Shown: positions 1 through 8,624 of the stretch, piece after piece
Numbering within the stretch: the stretch's first letter is position 1
Layout of the letters: every line of letters starts with the position of its first letter
From: PALSA-505 sp036496025
GTDB lineage: Bacteria > Actinomycetota > Actinomycetes > Streptosporangiales > Streptosporangiaceae
Direction: 5' to 3'
Length of the DNA: 32,653 nucleotides
Assembly (NCBI GenBank): GCA_036496025.1
Contig: DASXLW010000154.1
Span: 1 to 32,653 of the forward strand
The notes under the pieces: generated by a model
Told to the model about the DNA's origin: nothing
Database searches by the model: none
The model's input: the letters and a program-made list of their open reading frames with translations, nothing else
Position numbers and translations under genes: made by a program

Positions 1-6
1 GCCAGG

Positions 7-1914
7 GTGCGCGACGCGGTCGCGCCCGACTGGCTGGTCGACATCGTGCGGCCGAAGCCGGTCACGGTGCCCTGGCCGCTGATGATCCGGGCCGCCCTGG
101 CGGTCTGCGTGCCCATGGCCGCCGGGCTGCTAGCGCACGACCTGGTACCGGGCCTGCTGGCAGCCATCGGCGGTCTGATCACGGTGATCGTGGACGTCGG
201 CGGTCCGTACCTGGCCCGGGTCAAGCGGGTGGGATCGGCCACCGTGTTCGGCGGAGCGGTCGGCCTGACCATCGGTGCGGCGATCCACGGCCGCGGCTGG
301 ATCGCCGTGGTGGTGCTCGTCCTGGTGGCCGGCGTTTCCGTCGTGGTCAGCGAGATGGGCAGCACGGGCTCGGTGGTCGGCCTGCAACTGCTGGTGTTCA
401 CCTCGTTCGGCCTCGGGCCGCTGGGCGGGCTGCGGCCGTGGTGGACCGGGCCGCTGGAATTCCTCATCGGCGTGGCCTGGGCCATGATCTTGATCATCCC
501 GGGCTGGGTCCTGTATCCCCGGCTGGCCGAACAGCGGAGCGTGGCAGAGGTATACCGTGCGCTCGCCGCCAGGCTGCGCTCTGTCGGCACCGAAGCTTTC
601 GCCGCGGACCGGCGCGCGCTGACCGCCGCGCTCAACGTCGCCTACGACCAGCTGCTGACCACGCGGTCCGGGATAGGCGGGGCGAATCCCCAGCTGAGCC
701 GGCTGGTCGCGCTGCTCAACCACAGCTTCCTGGTGGCCGAGGCGACGAACACCCTGGCCCTGGAGGGTACCGCGCCGCCCGCTGGCGTGTCCGACACGGT
801 GGGCGCGCTGGCCGATTCGATCGAGTACGACCGGCCGCCGCCCGCTCTCCCGCCGGCCTGGAGCGACACCCCGGGCGCCCGCGCGCTGTGCGATGCGCTG
901 CGCGGCGCGGTGCGGCTGATCGAGGGCCAGCAGATCCCTGACGGCGGCCAGCCCGTGCCGCCCGGGTGGCGCGAACGCGTGCGCACGGCGACCGACCGGA
1001 TCCGGGCCGGCCGGCTTACCCGGCTGTACGCCCTCCGGCTGATGGCCAGCATTGGCGTGGCCGCGGTGGTGAGCGAGATCCTGCCGCTGCAGCGCTCGTA
1101 CTGGGTGGTCCTCACCGTGGCCTTCGTGCTCAAGCCGGACTTCGGATCGGTATTCGCGCGAGCCCTGCAGCGCGGCATCGGCACGGTCGTCGGGGCGGTC
1201 ATAGGCGCGATCATCCTGGTGGCGGTGCCGTACGGCCTGTGGCTGCTGATCCCGTGCGCGATCTTCGCCGCGCTGCTCCCGTACGGGCGCATTCGCAACT
1301 ACGGCCTGCTGGCCACGTTCTTGACCCCGCTGATCGTGCTGCTCATCGACATCCTGGTCAGGACGGGGTGGCCGCTGGCCGAGGCCCGGCTGATCGACAC
1401 CCTGCTCGGCTGCGCGATCGCCCTGGTGATCGGGTTCGCACCGTGGCCGGGGACCTGGCGGGCGCACCTGTCGGACCGGTTCGCCGAGGCCATGACGCAT
1501 GTCGCCAGGTATACCGAACGGGCACTGGCCGGCCCCTCACCCGAGCGGCCACGCCTGCGCAGGCAGACCTACCGTGAGCTGTCCGACCTGCGCGCGGAAT
1601 TCCAGCGCTCGATGTCCCAGCCGCGCGCCCTCGGCCGGCAGGCCACCGCGTGGTGGCCCGCGGTGGCCGCCCTCGACCAGGTGATGGACACGGTCACCAG
1701 AGCCGCCGTCGCCATCGACCACGGCGCGCCAGCCCCCTCGGCCGGCGAGGTCCGGCAGCTGACGAGCGCGCTCGATCAGATCGCCGGCAGCGTGCGCAGC
1801 GGCACCAGGCCGCCCGCCCAGGCCGACCTGCTGGGCGAGGCGGATCTCACCCAGGACAAGACACTGACCCCGGTGGCCGACGCGGTCCGCGGCGTGCAGG
1901 CCATCGTCGCGTAA
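7..1914 (+). CDS. FUSC-family integral membrane protein (aromatic-acid exporter-like)
   Basis: Predicted inner-membrane protein of the FUSC (fusaric acid resistance/YccS-like) family, whose members are thought to export aromatic acids or other small compounds. About 635 residues in a duplicated layout: a cluster of hydrophobic helices at roughly 25-170, a long soluble helical middle (about 170-335), a second hydrophobic cluster at about 345-475, and a soluble C-terminal tail. The second cluster begins with the family-like stretch SYWVVLTVAFVLKPDFG. I use the GTG at position 7, but the frame is open to the window edge, so the true start may lie upstream and the gene may be partial. It ends 11 bases before the convergent SGNH hydrolase gene. 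Substrate unknown; family assignment is from sequence character. Confidence 0.8.
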   Translation: MRDAVAPDWLVDIVRPKPVTVPWPLMIRAALAVCVPMAAGLLAHDLVPGLLAAIGGLITVIVDVGGPYLARVKRVGSATVFGGAVGLTIGAAIHGRGWIAVVVLVLVAGVSVVVSEMGSTGSVVGLQLLVFTSFGLGPLGGLRPWWTGPLEFLIGVAWAMILIIPGWVLYPRLAEQRSVAEVYRALAARLRSVGTEAFAADRRALTAALNVAYDQLLTTRSGIGGANPQLSRLVALLNHSFLVAEATNTLALEGTAPPAGVSDTVGALADSIEYDRPPPALPPAWSDTPGARALCDALRGAVRLIEGQQIPDGGQPVPPGWRERVRTATDRIRAGRLTRLYALRLMASIGVAAVVSEILPLQRSYWVVLTVAFVLKPDFGSVFARALQRGIGTVVGAVIGAIILVAVPYGLWLLIPCAIFAALLPYGRIRNYGLLATFLTPLIVLLIDILVRTGWPLAEARLIDTLLGCAIALVIGFAPWPGTWRAHLSDRFAEAMTHVARYTERALAGPSPERPRLRRQTYRELSDLRAEFQRSMSQPRALGRQATAWWPAVAALDQVMDTVTRAAVAIDHGAPAPSAGEVRQLTSALDQIAGSVRSGTRPPAQADLLGEADLTQDKTLTPVADAVRGVQAIVA

Positions 1915-1925
1915 GAGCCTGGCCG

Positions 1926-3347
1926 TCAAGCTCCCCGGCTCACGGCGGCCTGATCGGTGAGCGCGATCGCGAGCTGGCCTGCCGCCGTGGGGTGGAACGG
2001 AGCCGCCGCGTCCAGTCCCTGCACGTAGGGCTGCGGCGTGCAGAGCTGGTGCCCGGCGAAATCGGGCTGCGGCGAGGAGAACTTGAACTGAGCGGCTCCC
2101 TGGGCCAGCACCTCGTTCAGCGTGGCCAGCCGCGAGGTCAGCGTCTGCAGGTTCGCTGCGGTAAGCCCGGCCGCGCCCAGGCAGCCGGGCTGGGCGCCGA
2201 ACGGGTCGTAGTAGCGGTTGACGATGACTTGCGGGTGGGAGGGCAACGCCGCCAGCCGGCTCAGCAGGTCGAGGTAGTTCTTGCTGAACGACGCGAGCTG
2301 CTGCTGGAAGTACGCCTCCGTGGCGCGGTCGTCGCAGCGTGGCGTGACCGCGCAATAGCGCAGCATCGCGGACCAGTTCAGGTCGTCCGCGCCCACGCTG
2401 ACGATGACCACCGACGCGTGCCCGGCTCGTTCGGCCACCGCGAGCTGCGGCGCCAGCCGGTCCTTATGGTGCTGTTGCGGCCCGAGCAGGCCGCGCCTGA
2501 TCGTGGCGCCGTTGCAGGCCAGGTTGAGCACGTGCCAGCCGTTGGCGTCGGACAGGTCGGCCGCGTAGGAATCGGAACTGCGCCCGCAGGCCCGGGCGGT
2601 GGTGGAGGCGCCGGGCACCGGCGCGAGCCCGGCTCCGGCCGCAGTGGAGTCCCCGAGCACCACGATCTGGATCCCGGGCAGCGGCCGCCCGTGGGGCCGG
2701 ATCCGCGGCACCGGGGCCTGGCTGCCGACGAGTTCGTTGAGCGAGTGCACCTGGCGAAGCAGGGCAGGCGCCGAGTAAGTCGTGACCATGATGGCGCCCA
2801 CGTTGAGCGCCTCGGTCACGGCCAGCCCGGCCACCAAGAGCTTGATCGTGGCCGAGCGGGGCAGGCGACGCCAGCCGGCTACCGCCCCCAGCAACACCAG
2901 CGCGCCCGCGCCGGTGATCACCGTCTCCCAGGTGAAGTAGCGCTTCCACCCGTCCGCGAGCCGGGCGCCGAGTACCCGCTTCGCGTCGCCATGGCGGGCG
3001 CCCTCGACGAACGTGGTCAGCTCGCTGTTGATGCTGATCTGGGAAAGCTGGAGTCGCGGCCGTACCGGTCCGGTGAACCTCAGGCTGGTCGGCAGGTTCT
3101 GCCCGAACAAGTCGACCTGGCCCGGTCCGGACAGGCTGAGGTCGGGCGCGCTCGCGCCCACCTGGATCACCTGCCCGGCCACGGTGACCGTCTGCATCGG
3201 CGTCACCAGCAGCGCGAGCGCGATCGACGCGCCTGCCAGCACGACGAGCAGCACCAGCCCGGCCAGCCACCGCAGCGCCGGCCGTCCCCACCGTAGCGCC
3301 GGCCGGATCCACTGTCCCGACAGCGCCATGCCGCGAGTAGTTCCCAT
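1926..3347 (-). CDS. Membrane-anchored SGNH/GDSL-family hydrolase
   Basis: Predicted extracytoplasmic esterase/acyl-hydrolase of the SGNH family. From the ATG at 3347 it is 473 residues: a hydrophobic segment at about 27-48, a second pair near 141-159 and 169-190, then the catalytic domain from about 226. Block I reads VVLGDSTAAG with the nucleophile Ser at about 234; a block III-like GADDLNW follows; the C-terminal His lies in PFHPTAAG. Cysteines in the catalytic part suggest an exported location. A second ATG at 3329 is possible; 3347 has a GGGG/AGGA-rich leader, neither site is strong. An open frame continues upstream of 3347 but lacks family resemblance. Divergent from the serine hydrolase gene at 3441, with a 93-base gap. 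Substrate cannot be told. Confidence 0.78.
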   Translation of the reverse strand: MGTTRGMALSGQWIRPALRWGRPALRWLAGLVLLVVLAGASIALALLVTPMQTVTVAGQVIQVGASAPDLSLSGPGQVDLFGQNLPTSLRFTGPVRPRLQLSQISINSELTTFVEGARHGDAKRVLGARLADGWKRYFTWETVITGAGALVLLGAVAGWRRLPRSATIKLLVAGLAVTEALNVGAIMVTTYSAPALLRQVHSLNELVGSQAPVPRIRPHGRPLPGIQIVVLGDSTAAGAGLAPVPGASTTARACGRSSDSYAADLSDANGWHVLNLACNGATIRRGLLGPQQHHKDRLAPQLAVAERAGHASVVIVSVGADDLNWSAMLRYCAVTPRCDDRATEAYFQQQLASFSKNYLDLLSRLAALPSHPQVIVNRYYDPFGAQPGCLGAAGLTAANLQTLTSRLATLNEVLAQGAAQFKFSSPQPDFAGHQLCTPQPYVQGLDAAAPFHPTAAGQLAIALTDQAAVSRGA

Positions 3348-3440
3348 TCCTGCCCCGACGATAACAACCCCGGAGGACTGCTGAGGAACGGCGAACCGGC
3401 TCGCCGGCCCGGGCGGCGGCGCCGGCCGTAGGCTGGCCGG

Positions 3441-4604
3441 GTGACCAACCGAGACGGGTTCGACCAGGCGGTGCTCGCCCAGATCGACCGGATCGTCGAA
3501 CAGGCCGTGGCGGAAGGTCAGGCGCCGGGCGTCGTCGCGGCCGTGGCCCGCGGGCCCGCCGTGCACGTGGCGACGGCGGGCGCGATGGCGGTCGGCGGGG
3601 CCTCCATGCGGCGGGACACGCTGTTCCGGGTTTCGTCGATAACCAAGCCGATGACCGCGGCGGTCGTGCTCTCGCTGGCCGGGGACGGCCTGCTGGACCT
3701 GGACGGGCCGATCGACGAGCTGGCGCCGGAACTGGCCGGCCGCCGGGTGCTGCGCCGCCCGGACGGGCCGCTGGATCTGACCGTCCCGGCGCAGCGCCCG
3801 ATCACGGTGCGTGACCTGCTGACGTTCACCTGGGGGTTCGGCATGCAGGGGGCGATGTTCACCGCGCCCGAGCCGTGGCCGGTCGTCACCGCGGCCGCGG
3901 AGCGCGAGCTGGCGACCTTCGGGCCGCCGCAGCCCGGCTCCACGCCGGACCCGGACACCTGGCTGGCGCGCCTGGGCGAGCTGCCGCTGCTGGCCCAGCC
4001 GGGCGAGCGCTGGCTGTATCACTCCGGCTCCCAGGTGCTCGGCGTGCTGGCCGCCCGGGCGGCCGGCGCCCCGTTCGGGGACGTGCTGCGCGAGCGGCTG
4101 CTCGGCCCGCTCGGCATGGCCGACACCGGATTCGGGGCGGCCGATACCGCCCGGCTGGCCACCGCGTACGAGCGCCGCGACGGCCGGCTCACCGTGACCG
4201 ACCCGCCGGGCGGACAGTGGTCGCGGCCGCCGCTGTTCCCCGACGGCGGCGCCGGGCTGGTGTCCTGCGCCGATGACGTGGTCGCGTTCGGCCGGATGCT
4301 GCTGCGCGGCGGCGACCCGGTGCTGACGCCGGCCGCCGTGGCCGAGATGACCCGCGACCAGCTCACCGCGGCGCAGCGGACGAACGTCTGGCCCGGCTTC
4401 AGCTTCCTCTCCGGCCGAGGCTGGGGCTACGGTCTGTCGGTGCTCGACGACGGCTGCTACACCTGGGAGGGCGGGAGCGGCACGGCGTGGTCGAACGTGC
4501 CCGCGCAGGATCTCACCGTCGTCGTCCTCACCCAGCGGGCCGTGGACGAGACCGGCCCGCCCGCCGTCTGTTACGACGTGCCTGCCGCCGCCCGGGCCAA
4601 CTGA
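3441..4604 (+). CDS. Serine hydrolase, beta-lactamase/CubicO-type
   Basis: 387-residue member of the class C beta-lactamase/esterase/DD-peptidase-like fold. The SxxK motif is SITK at residues 66-69 (active-site Ser66, Lys69), the Tyr motif is YHS at 193-195, and the third element is seen near the C-terminus as WEGGSGT, the usual replacement of KTG in this family. No signal peptide is visible, so a cytoplasmic esterase or peptidase role is more likely than antibiotic resistance. The GTG start at 3441 fits the beginning of family similarity. It runs toward polX, which ends 18 bases downstream on the other strand. Substrate unknown. Confidence 0.85.
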   Translation: MTNRDGFDQAVLAQIDRIVEQAVAEGQAPGVVAAVARGPAVHVATAGAMAVGGASMRRDTLFRVSSITKPMTAAVVLSLAGDGLLDLDGPIDELAPELAGRRVLRRPDGPLDLTVPAQRPITVRDLLTFTWGFGMQGAMFTAPEPWPVVTAAAERELATFGPPQPGSTPDPDTWLARLGELPLLAQPGERWLYHSGSQVLGVLAARAAGAPFGDVLRERLLGPLGMADTGFGAADTARLATAYERRDGRLTVTDPPGGQWSRPPLFPDGGAGLVSCADDVVAFGRMLLRGGDPVLTPAAVAEMTRDQLTAAQRTNVWPGFSFLSGRGWGYGLSVLDDGCYTWEGGSGTAWSNVPAQDLTVVVLTQRAVDETGPPAVCYDVPAAARAN

Positions 4605-4622
4605 CCCGGCCCGGGCATGCGC

Positions 4623-6374
4623 CTAGCGGCCCTTGCGCAGGAAGGCCCGCAGCCGTTCCAGCGGCCAGGCGTTGATGACGTCGTCGGTGGTGAGCCAGCC
4701 GCGCTGGGCCACCGCGGCCCCGTAACGGGGGTAACCGAGCTCGACTGTGGCGTGTGCGTCGCTGTCCACGGCGAACTTGACCCCCGCCTGCCGGGCCCGC
4801 CGCACGTGCTCGGCCGGCAGGTCGAGCCGATGCGGCGAGCCGTTGATCTCCAGGGCGGTACCGGTGCGGGCGCACGCGGCGAACAGCTCATCCAGATCCA
4901 CGTCCACCGGCTCCCGCCGGCCGATGATCCTGGTCAGCGGGTGGCCGATGACGTTGACGTACGGGTTCTCGCAGGCCCGCACGAACCGGCGCGTCATCTG
5001 CGCCCTGGGCTGGCCGAAGTGTGAATGCACCGAGGCCACGCAGACGTCGAACCCGGCCAGGAAGTCACCCGGCCAGTCCACCCCGCCGTCCGGCCCGATG
5101 TTCAGCTCGGAGCCGTGCAGCAGCGTCAGGCCCGGGCCGACCCCGGCGGCGAGAGCGGCGACCTGCTCGCGCTGGGCGAGCATCTTCTCGTCGGTCATCC
5201 GATGCATGACCAGGTCAGGCGCGTGGTCGGTGACCGCGTAATACTCGTAGCCGCGTCCGGCCGCCGCGGCCACCATCTCCTCCAGCGAGGACACGCCGTC
5301 GGTGAGGTTGGTGTGCGTGTGCAGGTCGCCGCGCAGGTCCTGCGCGCCGACCAGGCGGGGCAGTTCGCCGCGCAGCGCCGCCTCCACCTCCCCGCCGTCC
5401 TCGCGCAGGCACGGCGGCACCCAGCTCATGCCCAGCGCGTGGTAGATCTCCTCCTCGGTCCGCGACGCGATCCCCTCGCCGTCCTCCACCCGCAGCAGGC
5501 CGTACTCCGACAGCCTGAGCCCCAGCCGGACCGCGATCTCACGGATCCGTACGTTGTGTGCCTGCGACCCGGTGAAGTACTGCAGCGCGGCACCCCAGGA
5601 ATCGTCCGGGACCACGCGCAGATCCACCTGCAGCCCACGCTGCGTGCGCACGGACGTCTTCGTGTCTCCGCTCGCGATCACCTCGGCCACGCCGGGCAGC
5701 GCGCGCAGCGCCGCCATCAGCGGGGCGCTCGAACCGGCCGCGCCGCCCTCGGGCCCGGCGGCCACGGCGGCGAGAATGTCGATGTCGCCGACGGTCTCCC
5801 GCATCCGCCGCAGCGACCCCGCGTAGGTGCAGCGGACGCAGCCGGGGACCGCCCTCAGCGCCGCCACGATATCCTCGGCGGTCTCCAGCCCGACGCTGAG
5901 TAGCACCCGCTCCCCGGACTGCCGCAGCAACTCGATGCCGCGCAGGAGCCGCTCCTCGCTTTTGGCGCCGAACCCCTTCACGTCGCGCAGCCGGCCCGCC
6001 CTGATGGCCTCCGTGAGCTCTTTCACTGACCCGATCCCCAGTTCGGCGTGAAGCTGCAGGGCGCGACTCGGCCCGAGCGCGGGGATCGCGGTCATCTCCC
6101 GGACGCCGGCCGGTATGCCGGCCCGGAGCTCCTCGACGACCCTGATGCTCCCGGTGTTCAGGTACTCGGCCACCTTGTCCGCGATCGACTTGCCCACGCC
6201 GGGGATCTGGCGCAGCCCGGCGGGGCCAAGCTGCGCGACATCCGCGGAATAGCCCCTGATGGCGCGGGCCGCGCGGGAGTAGACGCGAGCCTTGAACGCA
6301 TCCCCGCCGGTGATCGAGATGAGCTCGGCGTACTCACCCAGCAGCGCGGCGATCTCATCGTTGCGACGTGGCAT
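4623..6374 (-). CDS. polX: DNA polymerase X with PHP domain
   Basis: Family X DNA polymerase fused to a PHP phosphoesterase, 583 residues, a normal length for bacterial PolX. The N-terminal helix-hairpin-helix region includes IPGVGKSIADKV (57-68) and GFGAKSEERL (134-143). The nucleotidyltransferase centre has GSLRR (186-190), the metal-binding pair in GDID (Asp197, Asp199) and a third Asp at 251 in QVDLRV. The PHP domain starts near 350 with LHTHTNLTDG and continues with TDHAPD, HGSELNI, GHPLTR and DSDAHA, so its metal ligands look intact. Known bacterial PolX enzymes fill short gaps in base-excision repair and use the PHP part as a 3'-5' exonuclease/AP-endonuclease. It lies 3 kb from a LigD-like operon and diverges from the gene at 6458. 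Confidence 0.95.
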   Translation of the reverse strand: MPRRNDEIAALLGEYAELISITGGDAFKARVYSRAARAIRGYSADVAQLGPAGLRQIPGVGKSIADKVAEYLNTGSIRVVEELRAGIPAGVREMTAIPALGPSRALQLHAELGIGSVKELTEAIRAGRLRDVKGFGAKSEERLLRGIELLRQSGERVLLSVGLETAEDIVAALRAVPGCVRCTYAGSLRRMRETVGDIDILAAVAAGPEGGAAGSSAPLMAALRALPGVAEVIASGDTKTSVRTQRGLQVDLRVVPDDSWGAALQYFTGSQAHNVRIREIAVRLGLRLSEYGLLRVEDGEGIASRTEEEIYHALGMSWVPPCLREDGGEVEAALRGELPRLVGAQDLRGDLHTHTNLTDGVSSLEEMVAAAAGRGYEYYAVTDHAPDLVMHRMTDEKMLAQREQVAALAAGVGPGLTLLHGSELNIGPDGGVDWPGDFLAGFDVCVASVHSHFGQPRAQMTRRFVRACENPYVNVIGHPLTRIIGRREPVDVDLDELFAACARTGTALEINGSPHRLDLPAEHVRRARQAGVKFAVDSDAHATVELGYPRYGAAVAQRGWLTTDDVINAWPLERLRAFLRKGR

Positions 6375-6394
6375 GCCAGCATTGTCCCGGTCGG

Positions 6395-6419
6395 GGTTAT
6401 GCCGGACCGGATAGGGTAC
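6395..6419 (+). promoter_or_regulatory. SigB/SigF-type promoter candidate for the Rv2629-like gene
   Basis: GGTT at 6395-6398 and GGGTAC at 6414-6419 with a 15-base spacer. This matches the published actinobacterial SigB consensus (GNNT-N14-16-GGGTAC/T). The predicted start of transcription is about 32 bases before the ATG at 6458. This is the closest consensus match in the window. Confidence 0.55.
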
Positions 6420-6457
6420 CGAGGGTCCGCGGAAGGCACGATTGTCCGGAGGCTGGG

Positions 6458-7558
6458 ATGCAACTGGGATTCCTGCGCCCGCTGTACACGGGCGAGGGCA
6501 GTTATGCCTCGATATACCTGGATGCTTCCCAGACGGCCGCCGACACCGCCGACCTGCTCGCGCTGCGCTGGCGGACAGCCAGGGACCAGCTCGCTGAGCA
6601 GGGAGCCGACGCCGCCACGCTGGACGCGCTGGACGAGGTGGTCATCGGCCCGGCCCGGGCGGAGCCGGGCCTGGCGGCCTTCGCGCGGTCGGGTGCGGTC
6701 ATGTTCACCGCGCGGCTGCCGCATCCTCCCCGGCGCGAGATCAGCCGCTACGCACGGCTGCCGCACCTGATGCCGCTGCTGGCGCAGTATCCGCCGCAGG
6801 GCACCCAGGTGCGGGTGGAGGCGGACCGCGCAGGCGGCGAGATCATGGTGGTCCGCGCGGCCGACGCGATCGCGAAGGAGCACGTCGAGGGCACCGGCTG
6901 GCCGGTACACAGGGCCAAGGTCGGGGGGTGGTCACAGGCCCGCTATGAGCGCTCGGCGGAAGAGGCCTGGGAGGAGAACGCCAAGCAGCTCGCGGCGGCG
7001 GTCACCGCGGAAGCCAGGCGGGCCGGGACCGAGCTGATCGTGGTCGGCGGCGACGTCAGGGCCCGGACGCTGCTGCTGGAGCACCTCGAGAAGCCGCTGC
7101 GCGACGGTGCCGTCATCGTGGACCGGGAAGTCTCGGTTGATTCGGAGCTGATGGCCGAGGCCGCCGAGCAGGGCGCCCGGGCCAGGACCGAGCGGGAAGC
7201 GCGGCGGCGCCTGGAGAGCTTCCGCAACCAGCTGCCGCACGGGACGGCGACCGAGGGGCTGGCCGAGACCATGGCGGCGGTCCGGGACGGACTGGCCTCT
7301 GACGTGCTGGTCGCCGATGACCCCACGTCCACGGCCACCGCGTGGATCGGGCCGGAGCCTGCGGACCTCGCGGCGTCCGAAGCCGAGCTGCGCGAGCGCG
7401 GGGTCGACCGCGTCGCCACGGACCGGGCCGACGCGGCGATCGTCCGCGCCGTGGCCTGTACCGACGCCGAGCTCTGGTTCGTACCCGAGGACAAGGACGA
7501 GCCACCGCCGCGGGGCGGCATCGGCGCACTGCTGCGCTACACGCTGCCGCGGTCCTGA
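6458..7558 (+). CDS. Rv2629-like protein, Vms1/bacterial eRF1-fold family (baeRF)
   Basis: 366-residue protein resembling mycobacterial Rv2629 and the bacterial archaeo-eRF1-like families related to Vms1/Ankzf1 peptidyl-tRNA hydrolases. Seen: an N-terminal segment opening LRPLYTGEGSYASIYLDAS, a middle domain with HRAKVGGWSQARYERS followed by an amphipathic helix and the strand ELIVVGGDVRAR, and a C-terminal L7Ae/eRF1-domain-3-like end with LRERGVDRVATDRADAAIVRA. Members are proposed to act on stalled ribosomes or in dormancy; the reaction in this subfamily is not established. The ATG at 6458 has GGAGG at 6448-6452; open frame upstream of it is not conserved-looking. A good SigB/F-type promoter lies upstream, which fits a stress role. 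Monocistronic, convergent with the oxidoreductase remnant. Confidence 0.75.
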   Translation: MQLGFLRPLYTGEGSYASIYLDASQTAADTADLLALRWRTARDQLAEQGADAATLDALDEVVIGPARAEPGLAAFARSGAVMFTARLPHPPRREISRYARLPHLMPLLAQYPPQGTQVRVEADRAGGEIMVVRAADAIAKEHVEGTGWPVHRAKVGGWSQARYERSAEEAWEENAKQLAAAVTAEARRAGTELIVVGGDVRARTLLLEHLEKPLRDGAVIVDREVSVDSELMAEAAEQGARARTEREARRRLESFRNQLPHGTATEGLAETMAAVRDGLASDVLVADDPTSTATAWIGPEPADLAASEAELRERGVDRVATDRADAAIVRAVACTDAELWFVPEDKDEPPPRGGIGALLRYTLPRS

Positions 7559-7585
7559 TCCCTGCCGGCCGTCCGCGGGGCGACG

Positions 7586-8511
7586 TCAGGCCAGCACCGG
7601 ATCGGATTTCCTGCCGAACGTACGCTCCAGAACGCTCAGCGCAGCGTGATAGCCGCAGGCGCCGTGCACCCCCGGGCCCGGCGGCGTCGCCGCTGAGCAG
7701 AGGTAGATCGCGGGATTCGGGGTGGCGTAGGGGACCCGCCGCGGCACCGGCCTGATCACCGCCTGCAGGCCGGAGAAGCTGCCGCAGCCGATGTCGCCGC
7801 CGACGTAGTTGGGGTTACGTTCCTCGATGCTGGCCGGCCGGCTTACCCGGCGGCCCAGCACGAGGTCGCGGAATCCGGGGGCGAACCGGTCGAGCTGGCG
7901 CTCGATCGCCGCGGTGGCGTCGCCCGGCCACCGGTTCGGCACGTGAGCGTATACCCAGAGGGCGTGCCGGCCCGCGGGCGCGCGCGAGGGGTCGGCGACC
8001 GACGGCTGCGCCACGATCAGGAACGGCACATCGGGCGCCGACGCGTTGCCGGCTGACCACAGCGACGCGGCGATGTCGCCGTATCCGGGCCCCAGGTGCA
8101 CCGTGCCGGCCCTGCGCGCGTCCCGCGCGGTCCACGGCATCGGCCCGGCCAGGGCGTAGTCGATCTTGAACACGCCTGGGCCGTACCGGTACCCCGCCAG
8201 CCGGCTGACGTAGCCCGGGGGCAGCTGGTCCGCGGCGATCTTGGCGAGCATGGCCGGCGAGGTGTCGAAGAGGAAGGCGCGCGCGTTCGGGAGATCCGGC
8301 CACGACCGGACCGCAGCGCCGGTCACGATCTGCCCGCCGAGCACGGGTCGTGCCGGAAGCCGGGCAGCGTGAGTTCCTCGGTGCGCGCACCGCCGCCGAC
8401 CGTCGCCGCCGCCTCGTACACGCGTACCGCGAGCCCCTGGCTGGCCAGGGTGACGGCTGCGGTCAGCCCGTTCGGTCCCGCGCCGACGATGACCGCGTCC
8501 AGGCTCACCAC
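7586..8511 (-). pseudogene. FAD-dependent oxidoreductase (phytoene desaturase-like), internally deleted
   Basis: Two pieces of one NAD(P)/FAD-dependent oxidoreductase lie in different frames. The first (8511 to about 8335) has a classical dinucleotide-binding start, DAVIVGAGPNGLTAA, and runs to GFRHDPCSAG. The second (about 8344 to 7586) resumes at GGQIVTGAAVRSW and runs through YRYGPGVFKIDYAL to CSAATPPGPGVHGACGYHAA, the usual C-terminal FAD-binding end. Intact relatives are about 480-530 residues; here about 60 plus 252 remain, so roughly 180-200 residues between the N-terminal FAD motif and the C-terminal half are missing. The junction falls in the shared bases TGCTCGGCGGGC near 8330-8345. 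It is the last gene after surE on this strand. A sequencing or assembly error could mimic this, but a missing half-kilobase suggests a true deletion. Confidence 0.8.
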
Positions 8512-8624
8512 CCGGCCAGGCTAGGGCATGGCCGGAGTTCCCTCTTTGGCTTCACCCCGGCCGGCGAATCCGCGCGCCCGGCTCGCGCATGAACCTCGGC
8601 CAGTGGGTGGCGAGCCCCGACTGG

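Noticed and set aside
1650..3296. A 548-codon plus-strand open frame antisense to the SGNH hydrolase
   Set aside because: Arg/Gly/Gln-rich with no domain; it mirrors the GC-rich third positions of the real minus-strand gene, which has clear catalytic motifs.
3441..4604. Serine hydrolase as an antibiotic-resistance beta-lactamase
   Set aside because: No signal peptide and a GGSGT third motif; more like CubicO-type esterases or peptidases.
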